Part shown: piece after piece, positions 17,869 through 28,634 of the stretch
Layout: every line of letters begins with the position of its first letter
How positions within the stretch are numbered: the stretch's first letter is position 1
Assembly: GCA_964059195.1 (NCBI GenBank)
Contig: CAXKWD010000006.1
Coordinates: 2,162,530-2,226,529, forward strand
Source of the DNA: Ectobius pallidus
Lineage: Eukaryota > Arthropoda > Insecta > Blattodea > Ectobiidae
Length of the DNA: 64,000 nucleotides
Reading direction: 5' to 3'
Position numbers and translations under genes: made by a program
The notes under the pieces: model-generated
Databases searched by the model: none
What the model was told of the DNA's origin: nothing
The model's input: the letters and a program-made list of their open reading frames with translations, nothing else

Positions 17869-18764
17869 CCTCGCAATAGATGCCAACGACTCTATAATTA
17901 TATACTCTGAATTACGATAATGTAAAGTATATTACTCAACTTTGGAGGCGGCGTGAATGGTCTGATCTGGACCTCCAAAATAATGAAGCTTGAGTTGCAA
18001 GTGTAGGCGTTCTAGTGAGGCTGCTGACTCGTCTTCTGCGCTGCGTGGCGGTTGACTTCTTGCTTGAATGTGTTGGTTAAAGTATGCGTAGTTTAGCATA
18101 CGTTGTGGTTTACGAAGTATTTAGCCATTTTGATGAAGCTGCCTGGTACATGTTGCTCTGCGACTCGGCGTCTTGAACTTGGGTGTACTGCGACTTGGCG
18201 TCGAAGCGTACCATACGGCGACTTATGCTTCAATGTAGCGTCTCGTAAGACAATTGTAGAAGAATGAGGCGTCTCGTAAGACGGTTATAGTTGGAATGAC
18301 AAACGGTCAAACAGAAGACCTTTCACTCCCCTCCATTACAAAAGTGAGTGCTTTCAAAAATCATAGAGAAGCTCGTCTAGAAGTTTCTAGAGGCTTCTAA
18401 ATGCAAGGCAGACGATCTAATTGAATAACGAATATCTGAAAAGCTAAAGAAAATTACTTTAGTATTTTATCATATGAAATCTTTCCTAAGAATTTAAAGA
18501 ACGTTTATGTTATTTAATGAAATATAGAGATCGATATCTTGATATGAGCTACAATCGATATCTCCATGGGTGCTTAAAGTCAAGATGGGCACTTCAAGAC
18601 TATGGTTAATTTAAGATACCTTGAAAAGTGCTTTCATAAATTAGTCCGTTTGAGTTATGTTTATGGATTTATTCTAAGATCTAGAATTCATTTCTAAACA
18701 TTAAAATACATTCAGAAATTTGTAGATTAAAATAAGTTCAGAAATTTTTCTAACTTTATTTACA
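17869..18764 (-). repeat. BEL-1 5' LTR, outer part
   Basis: It continues the LTR from cctcgcaatag to the outer edge (ctttatttaca), matching 4957-5856. The last bases differ by an 8-bp indel from the 3' LTR. It is followed directly by the target copy ATGTG at 18765-18769. Confidence 0.93.
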
Positions 18765-18769
18765 ATGTG

Positions 18770-20159
18770 AATTTGTGCATTTTAAGGAAAGACATAATAA
18801 AAATAAATTTATACAACGCACTGAGATTAACAATGACATTGTCGCTTTGCCGCTTGTCTTTGTAACTCGAAAATGTGCCACCTCGCCGTCGCAGGAAATG
18901 AAACTTGAGCCATCTGCAATACTTTGAAATCTGAAACTAATCCATTGTCGTTTCAACTTTCAAATAGCAAGTTGCCGACCGACGACTGAGAAGTATGTTA
19001 AAGGAACAAATTCGTGACACTCCAGTCTACCTATTTTTGTAGGTCAGAAGTAAAGTTGCATGGTGTATTGACTTTTATTGTGCTTAAGATAGTTTGATAT
19101 GCCTAAACGGAAATCTTAAAAAATAGGACTTTTCCGGCAGTGGAATGAGGAAAACTACAATTTCACAACTGACGGTCGAGTAATTTTCTGCCAAGCCTGA
19201 AAAACAAGTAAACATAGCTATCTTTCATTTTATCTACCAGACTTCTTCCTTCGGATTTTGAAATCGAAATTTAATACAGTTTTATTAACATGCATACGCG
19301 ATTCAAATGAAGATGACATTTTTCATGAACAACTTATTTTTTTAATTGTTGCCACACTAAGAAGTGTTCCTTATATTACAGACTTTTCATTAAAATACTA
19401 TAAAAAAAGAATAATTGTATAGTTGAAGGGTATATATCTCATTTGATTATGATATTTTTCGAGGGCCGATATATGGAATAATAACTTGTTTATTTCCTAA
19501 AAACTAGAACAACTGTGTCAAAATTACAATACAATTTTCGGTATTGACCGCTCGTTACTGGAGACGTAAGGCATCAACGTGCCGTGATTAATACGTCACA
19601 TGCTGCCAGTTATCACGATATAAACACATTATTTTATACAATTTAGCTTACATGAATAAGGTTAACTAAGTTTTATATGCACTATTGCACAGTGGTGCAA
19701 AACGCGAATCGAGCGGGACAAAATAATATTAAGCCTTGAAACTATACCCATACATTTAATATACACATACAATACAAAGAAACTCACTTAAAGATGTAAA
19801 TTTTCTATATAAGTAGATTAATGTACATTTATACCTACATATAGGCTATAAACTCACATCTGGGCTTATATAAATACATAAACACAAATGCATACAAGCA
19901 TACATACATAAATAAGTAAGCAGATTTGTACATAATATAAGTAGGCCTACATATAGGTTAAGTTCTCTTTTCAAAATTTTAGTTGTCATCATCATCGTCG
20001 TCGTTATTTTCTTCTTTATTACGTTCGTCTGGAGAATCTAATGGAGCAGAATTATATGCACCTTGAATATATTTACATACACAGAATACAGGCTAAACAT
20101 GAACGTACGTATACCATTAATATACTATAGGCCTACATACAGAATTGTAATGACGGCCT
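18770..20159. other. No gene recognised
   Basis: AT-rich flanking DNA of BEL-1. I find no frame with a recognisable product and no match to other repeats in the window. Two TAGGCCTA words fall at 19942 and 20128. Confidence 0.4.
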
Positions 20160-20530
20160 ATTTTCCTAGTCCTGCTGCTTCACTCCCCTTAGATCTGTTA
20201 ATCAGTGAATAGAAACTCAGACATATCTTTACTTCCTCCGTTCAGGTAACATTTGCCCTATTTCGATAACAGTGCAAAGAAACTGTTCGTCGTGTGGAAC
20301 CAATACTAATGCAAAATGACTTCCAGCTGTTTAGTAGTTAATTCTTTCCAAAGTAAATAAAAATATCAACAAAAGAAATAGCCACAGTATTAGGAGAAAT
20401 CCTATACATAGGCTAATCAATATGGTTTGCGGATTCGGGAACAATGCTATTGTAGTCGATTGTATAAAACGATTGTAAGGGAGAAAATCATCCTCTACTT
20501 CAAATAAATACATACACATACACACATAAT

Positions 20531-20883
20531 ATGGGTGCCACTTCATAAAGGCTTTTTCTTTCAAGAATGCCTCTACCTGCTGCTACCCTACTCCAGTTCG
20601 AGCTTTCAATCAGTGAATAAAAAGGTAATTAGGCGTATTCACATTTGTCTGCAGTCCAGTACAATGTTGCCAAATACCTACCACAGCACGTTTACTTCAC
20701 TTAAGTGGTGAATGACAGCGGCAACACCGAAGAAAATCCACACGACTACAAGAGCACCTGTTCATTGTCGGTGTCGATGTCGGTGCAGATTTTCGGATTA
20801 GGGAACAACGCTATTATTTTCTTTTGTAGATAGACGATGGTTCGGGACGAGATCTTCTTAAAATGGCACCCACAGTACTCCTA
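20531..20883 (+). mobile_element. MITE-like repeat, copy 1
   Basis: The ends are inverted: atgggtgccacttcataaag on the left, and on the right aaatggcacccac, whose reverse complement is gtgggtgccattt. The body (ggtaattaggcgtattcac, gtctgcagtcca, atgttgccaaatac, cggtgcagattttcggatta) is found again, reversed, at 39915-40217. A related tail (ggattcgggaacaatgctat) also occurs just outside, near 20430. It encodes nothing. The class is not determined. Confidence 0.55.
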
Positions 20884-20889
20884 CATAGG

Positions 20890-21700
20890 CCTACTGTACA
20901 TACATACACACATACATTATACAGTATATGCATGCGAATGCAACAAAATTTATGTCATGTTACAATTACAGTTCTGTTTTCAAAATTTCAATCGTAGGCT
21001 AATCATTAGGGCAAATCAATTAATGACTATAAAATAGTGCAAAAAAGCAAAATAAAAAATGCATTTATAACTTAAAAATAGTGAAAAAATGAAACAAAAT
21101 TAAAGAAAAAATCAATATATTTTCAATTATTACTTATAATTGGTTTTTGTTAACTAATGAATTGCTAATAGCAATCTAATCGATGACAGTGCGATATAAG
21201 TTATATAAGTTATATTGGACACAATTAGTGAAGAAGGAAAAAATTCGTTTTGGACTGATATGCCCAACAAATTGCCCCTAGCAAATATGTGCCATTTAAA
21301 AGGAAAGAAAAAGTAATTATTTATTGCTACAAGAATAACTGCTATGATGTTTACAATAAACCTGAATTAAAATTAACTATGAACACTTGGCGGAGGTTCT
21401 ACAAAAAAAGAAACCGATTGTCGGTTGTCTGAAAGTAACGATTTGTACATGGAAAAGCTTCTCTCTACCTCCATTGAAACATTACCTAACGTGCCGAAAA
21501 AGACCTAAAAATGCCGAAAATGACCTAAAAATTGCCAAAAAAATTACCTATCGCTTGAAAATGACGAAAAATGCAAGATAAAGCAAATAAATGCAAAAAC
21601 AAATTTCCCTTATTCAATAAATTATTTCATGATACACATTTATATATATTCGAGTTATCTTTTAACCTTCATATTAAAAAGATGCAAAATCATCAAATGC
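20890..21700. other. No gene recognised
   Basis: Very AT-rich sequence with short repeated words (cctaaaaatgccgaaaatgac near 21500). I see no credible product. Confidence 0.35.
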
Positions 21701-21709
21701 CTTGTCCTA

Positions 21710-22340
21710 CTAATCATAATTATCATAATCTTTTTCATTACCGTCATCATCATCAACTTCTTCTAGATGTGACGAAATCTTCTCCTGTTCATCATTTATG
21801 TGGCTTTTGATTAGACGAGGTTCTTTTAGCAGTTGTCGAACTTCCAAGGGTACACTGTATTTCTTCTGGGGCTTGGGGCGTATATTTGATATTAAAGGAT
21901 CTGAAGTGATGAGCAGTAGATTAAGAACTTCTTGCAGTGTGTGTCTTCGTGAAGTTATTCTTGCATGCAAGTTTTTCACGAAATGTTCTTATGTGCTTAT
22001 TCCTAGCCGCTTGCATTTATTAGTACCTTGTGCACAGTAACAGGCATATAATACCAGGCATACAGCTTTTAGAATAACTTATAACTTTCCTATGCGTAAT
22101 GATCAAATTTATTAGAATATATTGGGCCATCAGAAGAAATTGTTCTAAGAATAGTTCCAAATCTTTGTATTAAATTTTTTGTCAATTCCAGTTCCGAGTC
22201 AATAGTTCCGAGTTCTGAAAGAAGCGACGGAGCTGTATTTCCGTCGTTGGAATTTCCACTTCCTCCGGGAGTTGGTTGATCAACAATAAGCCCGATTTCT
22301 CTTTTGAAACTTTATTGAACAAGTCCTTTCCTCTTCTCTG
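21710..22340 (-). pseudogene. Decayed copy of a recurrent arthropod repeat-encoded protein (C-terminal part)
   Basis: On the minus strand, broken frames read in order: GLIVDQPTPGGSGNSNDGNT, SDGPIYSNKFDHYA, YAWYYMPVTVHKVLI, LLLITSDPLISNI and an acidic end (EEVDDDDGNEKDYDNYD). I recognise this order from memory as a protein family found in many copies in arthropod genomes, probably carried by a mobile element, but I do not know its function. Several frameshifts and stops make this copy dead. The longest remaining piece is 21710-21979. Confidence 0.55.
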
Positions 22341-22935
22341 CTGAGACTTTATTTTCTTTCCCTCTAATTTGCCACTTCTTCAGATGAAGCCAGTATGAAA
22401 TATGGAGGAGACGTTCACAAAATCGAATCCAGGGCCCTGTTTCATAGAACTTTTACACTTATATTATTAGCAAAAACACAATAAAATCAGTTATTATTAT
22501 TTGTCTTCTGTTTCATAAGAATAATTTTCTAATAAGTATTAGTTATGAGTTCATGGCTCTAAATTATTAGTATGCAACCTTCGTTTTTTTATATTTATTT
22601 ATTTATTTTTTGTTATTATTTCTTTGTACTCCGGTAGTATCCGGAGTCCTGTTTGGAAATTTCCGGGTGAGTCATGTGAGGCCATGAGGTTGGAGAAGAT
22701 TTGACTTGACAGTACAGAGAGAGGAAATAATTGGTTTCAAGTTACAGAAATAAACCGAACCGCTACGATTGTGAATGACAGTGTTTGGCGGGTTTCACGA
22801 CTACTTCTTAAAAAGGCTACTGACAGCTCGTTTCTTCTTGCATACCTCGCAGTCCCAAACTTCATTCAAAATATTAGTTTGGTTTTCAAGCTCATTCATC
22901 AGTGCCATCATTACTACAGTAACATTTATTTTAAA
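22341..22935. other. No gene recognised
   Basis: AT-rich DNA between the decayed protein copy and BEL-2. It contains gggccctgtttcatagaac, a word typical of some short arthropod repeats, but I cannot define an element from it. Confidence 0.35.
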
Positions 22936-22940
22936 GTAAC

Positions 22941-24143
22941 TGTAGGGATTTTGGGTTATGTAGGAGTCTATGATCCCTAACATATACTTAATGAGTTTCT
23001 CCTACTATTTATTCCTTCTGGTAGCTAGTTTAGCAGTGGATAATAAGAAATAATATCAATATAATTCAACAAGAGGTAACAATTTATTTGCTCATATATC
23101 CAAAGTAGTACAACATTGTTACTGAAACGAACTGTCAATGTAGTTGTTTATATTAATATTGAATAGCCTTAGCTCTTGTTTAAATGTTCTAGCTATTTTT
23201 AGCTGAACTTTGATTAAATACATATTAAGCGGAGGTGGCAAATTGCCCAAACACTGCGTAAAATTTATACATGCAGAATATTACAATTCCTTCAAAATGA
23301 GAGCTCATCACATTTGAGCTAATAAATATGTAGAAATGCGAACCCTGAACCAAGTGCCAAATGGTTCGAGACAATTATATATGCTGCCATGCTGTGGAGA
23401 ATTATTAAATTTAACCTTGTATTAGTTTACATTGTGCGTACTTAACTTTAGATTTGTAGATACTATGTATGCTGTCCTGGACTTCTTTGAAAGTTTTGAT
23501 AAATGCCTATGATCCCATAGTACCAATCGATGAAGTTATGTAGTGAAGTCTGCCATGCTGAGGAAGCTTCTGGAAGCTGTAGTTGATGGCTTCTTTGCCT
23601 TTAGGGCCAAGTCTGGAAGTTCTCTTATGCTACATCATCTGCGTAGGGTAGAGTGGTAAAACGAAGTCTCGGTACTAAAGTAGTGGTACTGGGATTCGGC
23701 TAAGGTGCTTGCCTTAGTAGAGTTCGATGAAAAGTGAATACGAGTCAAACAGGTTAGCTTACATAGAGTGCTTTCAGTTTCTCGATCGAGGTAGCGTAGA
23801 AACTTGTCGAGACTTCTATCTTGAAATACGGCGTATGTATAACATCTTCATATTTCAAAAGATCTGGAAAACTGAGAGAAACTGTTTAACAAATTGTTGT
23901 ATGATTAATGTTTCAGAGCATCATGAAAACTTTATAAAACATTAATAGAATTTCGAGATATCGATACAGACATCGATTCACTCATAAAACCAATGGTAAA
24001 TAGTGTTTTAAGAGTGTGATCATAGTATTACAGTATTCCAAAGAGAATATTTATGAAGTGCTTTCAGCAATGTTTGACAAACGAATATATAAAAATGAAA
24101 CTTCACAATATTAAATACTTAACATTTCTCCTGAAATGTTACA
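22941..24143 (-). repeat. BEL-2 3' LTR
   Basis: 1203 bp, matching 31642-32855 with visibly more substitutions and small indels than the BEL-1 LTR pair. On the coding strand the sequence just ahead of it is ccatggggacta, a short purine-rich stretch that could serve as the plus-strand primer. Confidence 0.92.
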
Positions 24144-24229
24144 TAGTCCCCATGGGAACATGAAATGTCGAAACTTTCCTGCTGGGGCAATGGAAAAACT
24201 TATGATATAGGCCTCTTAAATGTAAAGGT

Positions 24230-25980
24230 AGCGGTTTTCGGAGTAAGTACTCTAACATGACCATCAGGGCCTGAATGAAGTTCAACAACCCTGGCTAAAG
24301 GCCACAATAAAAGGGGAGAATTATCTAGTACTAGAATGACTAGGTCATCTTTCTTTATGTCTGGTTTCTCAATTTGCTACTTCTGCCTTTGCTGCAGAGT
24401 GTTCAAATATTCTTTTGTCCATCGTTCCCAGAGGATTTGGCTAATCTTTTCACACAGCTGGTAGCTTGACAGTCGGGAGTCAGGGATAGTTTGCAGAGAA
24501 GGGGTAGGAATAACGTTAAGAGGAGCGCCTATGAGAAAATGTCCTGGCGTGAGCGCAGAGAAATCATTAACATCACTACTCATTGGCGTGAGTGGTCTAC
24601 TGTTTATAATAGATTCCACTTTGCACAACAATGTATAACACTCTTCGTATGTGAACACTGTATTACGCATAGTCTTGAATAACAGGGTTTTCATACTGCG
24701 GTTGCTTCTCTCTACTAGACCGGCCATGTTTGAGGCTCTGGGCGGAAATAATGAAAGTCTATACCCAAGCCTGAGGTAAGCTGCACTATCTCTTCCTGCA
24801 CTTGTTACAACTGAAACACGCTGTATAACTGTTTGAGTTCGGTATCAGCTCCAACGAAATTTCTACCATTGTCCAGATATAGGTGTGTTGGAAGTCCTCT
24901 CCTGGAAGTAAATCTTTGGAGTGATGCAATGAATGCTTCAGAACTGGCTGAAGTTACCAGATCAATGTGTACTGCTTTCGTAACTAAGCAGACGTGCATG
25001 GCTACATAAGCTTTGTAAGTTATCTTAGATCTGCCTGAAGTGGTCTTTAAAGTAACCGGGCCTACGAAGTCGACTGCAGTGCATTCACAGGCTCTTCTTA
25101 TTGTTACTCTGGGTTCGGGAAGGTTTCCCATAATCTGGTTTGAAGTGGTAGGATGATGTCTGAAACATACGTAGCATCCTTTGAGTGCTGATTTCACAGT
25201 TTGGATTCCTTTGATGGGCAAAAATTTTTGTCTCAGTGTATACAATAGGCCTTATGATCCTTCATAAAGATTTTTCAAATGAAGATCAGGAATAATAAGT
25301 GCTGTGACAGGGTGCTTGGATGGCAGCAATATTTGATGTTTGCTGTCATAGCTAAGCTCAGATTGTTGTAATCTACCTCCTACGGTCAAAATGTCATGGC
25401 TGTCAAGATATGGATGCAGTGGCAACAATGGGATTTGCCTAGCTACATGCTTATTTTTCTTTAAGTCTGCTATTTCTTGTTTGAAGGTTTCTTGTTGAAT
25501 CTTTCTGATTATTAAGTCATGTGCTGTCTGTAGCTCTGTCAACACAATGGGACTAATATGCCTATCGTTATGATTCAGACAGTTATGCTTAAATCTCAAG
25601 CAAAGAGCTGCAATTCTTAATAGTTTCTTGAAAGATGAATATTTGGCTAACAAGTTATCTTGAACTGGTAATGCAGTGAATGATTTAGCTGTACGCTTCA
25701 TTTCCCACATTTCTTCTGGTACTGGTAGATCATGGATAACTGGCCAATGTTGTTCATTGTATTTCAAGAATTGTGGTCCATACCACCAAAGTGTATTATT
25801 ATGTAGTTTCTGAGGTGTGATGGGTCTGGTAATAATGTCAGCAGGATTTTGCTGTGAAGGCACATGCTTCCATGAACAGTTCTGTGTAAGCTGTTGTATA
25901 TTAGCTACGCGTTGTCCGACAAAAGCATTCAACTTTTGCGGCTCTTGTCTAAGCCAGTACAATACAATTTGACTGTACAT
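24230..25980 (-). pseudogene. BEL-2 pol, RNase H tail and integrase, broken
   Basis: Fragments 25252-25980, 24805-25245 and 24377-24727 align along the C-terminal half of the BEL-1 polyprotein. They include the region after RNase H (WKHVPSQQNPADIITRP), the integrase zinc region (GCYVCFRHH), the core (CTAVDFVGPV, LDNGRNFVGAD, MAGLVERSNRSMK) and the start of the C-terminal tail (LTPGHFLIGAPLN). At least two frame breaks separate the pieces, and a stop follows KRPIS near the 3' LTR. Confidence 0.9.
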
Positions 25981-26139
25981 TCATACATACAGGCCATTGT
26001 CACATTTTCCAGAGCCGTCGACCTTAGGGACTGTCAGTCCAGAAATAGACTTGTTGTACTGTAACTTGCAATGATTGGATTACTTTTTCATACAATTGGG
26101 CTGCCAGAAGTGCTGCGCATAGTTCAAGTCTAGGCAATG

Positions 26140-28634
26140 TTATTTGCTTAAGTGGAGCAACTTTAGATTTGCTAGTGAGGAGTTGCACGTGTGTGTGTGA
26201 TCCTCAGGGTTAATTGTTTTGACATAACATTCTGTTCCATATGCACTATCTGTTGATCTTTTGTGATTTGGAATGGTCTCCAGCAATGTTTCTGAGTTTG
26301 AGCAGAATTTAGTCAAGTTGAAACCTTCTGTGGCAAGTAGCTTAGTTAGTTGATCTGCTGCATGTATGGCTTCACTTTCTGTTTGAAAAGTTTCCAACAA
26401 GTCATAAACATAGAAGTTGTTGGTTAGGATATTTGCTGCTTGAGGAAATTTGTTACTTTCATCTTGAACTAATTGGTTAAGAACTCTTGTTGCAGCATAT
26501 GCTGAATTTGCCTGGCCATAATTTTCTGTGGTCAGTTGGTACAATTTTACTGGTTCACTCTTGTTGCTGCGCCATAAAATTCTTTGAAAACTTCTGTGTT
26601 GGGTTTGTACAAGTACCATTCTGTACCATTCTGTACATTTTTTCAATGTCAGCACTTAAGACATATGGGTGACATCTGAATCTAAGCAGCGTTGTATAGA
26701 GGTCTGGCTGAACACATGGGCCTTTATACAGTATGTCGTTCAATGATACACCAGTGGACTTTTGGTAGGATGCGTTGAAAACTACTCTTAGCTTTGTAGT
26801 GCTTGAATCTTCCTTTGTCACATATTGGTGAGGAATATAGTATGCATTTGGGCCGTAAACATGGTAGTCCTGTGTGACTGGTTCCATGTGTCCCAACTGT
26901 TGATAGTGATTCATAAAGTCAAGATATTGTTGGTAGATGGTTGGCTGTCTGATAAGTCTGTTTTCTACAGTATAGAAGCGTTTGAGGGCTCCAGCTCGGG
27001 ATGCACCTAAGTTGCTAGTTGGTTTCTTGAATGGTAGAGTTACCATGTATCTGCCTGTGTCAGTTCTGGCAATAGCTTGCTGGAAGAACTGTTCACATTC
27101 TTCATCTTCTTGTGAACGTATTGTCACTTCATTCTCTTCTATCTCCCTAAACTCTTGCATGTGTTTGTGGATTTGCTCAGTGATGGTTAGGTGACATCTT
27201 ACTGTTTGTTTTCTTTGTCTTCCCTGGCTGATTTGTCCAGAAAGAATCCAACCCAGTCTTGTTTCTCTGAGTAAAGTCTTGTATCTTTGAGTACTGCCAA
27301 TTGTGAGGTTATTGCCAGTGATTAGGTTCAAAAATATGTCTGCTCCAAGAAGTACATCTATGGCTCCTGGTAGATGAAATGCATCATCACCTAGTATGAT
27401 GTCATCTGTTATGTGTAGGTTAGTAATATCAATGGGTGCACTAGGTATATCTTTGGCAATTTTTTCTATGACTAGGCATTGTAGATTACGGTGGTAGCCT
27501 TGCCTATGAGCGTCCCTGATTTGCATATGAGCAGTTTCATTAATGTTTGAAGTATGAAGGTTTACTCCTGTTACTCCTACTGAGGTTTGATTGGTGCTTA
27601 ACTGAAGCTTATGATACAGTTCTTTTGTGATGAACGTGTGTGTTGCTCCTGAATCTAAAAGTGCTCTTGCTTCGAGGAGCTTGCCATTTCTAGCCTTGAT
27701 TAGGATTTAGCTGTGGGGAGAAATGTATGAACATTGGTATCTGGTTGTACATTATTGGCAAATGCAGTTCCTGATGTATCTGGTGTAAGTCTATCAGTCT
27801 GTTCTGTTCTGGCATTTTGGCTTCTGCCGCTTTGATGCTGTAGCGTTTGTTGCCTTATGTTCTTGTGGTTGTTGCTGTTCGTTTGCCTGTCTTGATGCAA
27901 TGAAGTGTGATGTCTGGCATTGCACTTAAAGCAAGACCTGGATGTACAGTCATTGTGTCTATGGCCTGTCTTGAGACAATTGCTGCAAATCTTATTGTTT
28001 GCTACATCATTCCATTTTTGTTGGTTAGGAAGGTTGACAAATTTTGACACTTGAACAGTGGGTACTCTGCTTTACAGAAAATACAAGTAGTAGAAGTACT
28101 GGCTATAAATGTTCTGGGATGGCCATGTCCAGTGACAGATGGTCTATAAGTAGCTTGTTTAGTTTTGATGGCCTTTTCCTTAGGTGTGCCTTGAAGTGCC
28201 TGGCCTCTTCTTTGAAGAAAAGTACAAATGTCATCGAATGTGTCCAGGTCATTGGATGAACTTTCAAGATTCCATGCCTTTGATGAAGCAGGATCAAGTT
28301 CTGAGGCTAAGATGTGGACCAATATGTATTCCCATCTCATCTCAGGATGGGTTATGCATTCTATGGATCTAACCTGACATTTGAGGTGGTCAAGCAAGTC
28401 CATGAGAGCTTTGGAGGATTCACGAGTGAGCTTGTCTTGATCCAGCAAAGAGCAAAGCAAATGCTGTATTATAACTTTGGTGTTGTGATACCTTTTGTTA
28501 AGTAGCTTCCATGCTGTTTGATAGTTGTTTGCAGTGAGGGGCAGCGTATCAATGAGCTTAGCTCCTGAACCTTTGACTGCAAGCCTCAAATAGTGAAATT
28601 TTTGCACTGCAGGCAGTGAATTATTGTCATGTAC
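26140..28634 (-). pseudogene. BEL-2 gag C-terminal half, protease and reverse transcriptase, broken
   Basis: Pieces 28002-28607, 27700-28050, 26555-27526 and 26140-26655 follow the BEL-1 order. They contain the gag block (QKFHYLRLAVKG), knuckles (CSNCLKTGHRHNDC) and a protease DSGATHTF-like site near 27650. The reverse transcriptase reads YHVYGPNAYYIPHQYV and then NFYVYDLLETF. Where BEL-1 has YVDDL this copy has YVYDL, so one catalytic aspartate is lost. About 130 codons between KRSTDS and YGTECYVKT are deleted, removing the end of the reverse transcriptase and the first RNase H aspartate. Confidence 0.9.

Larger units (their letters stand above)
4522..18764 (-). mobile_element. BEL-1: BEL/Pao LTR retrotransposon with nested insertions
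   Basis: The element lies on the minus strand between two copies of ATGTG (4517-4521 and 18765-18769), the 5-bp duplication expected of BEL/Pao. The 3' LTR is 4522-5856. The 5' LTR is 11560-11979 plus 17869-18764, because a CR1-like LINE has inserted in it. On the plus strand the LTRs start TGTAAGG and end GTTACA or TTTACA. By eye I count about 17 substitutions over 1.3 kb between the LTRs, so they are close to 99% alike. The internal region holds one uninterrupted gag-pol frame. The LINE now separates most of the 5' LTR from gag, so this copy probably cannot be transcribed normally from its own LTR. Confidence 0.95.

Noticed and set aside
11979..17869. Target-site duplication of the CR1-like LINE
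   Set aside because: Comparison with the intact LTR shows a 12-bp loss at the joint, not a duplication.
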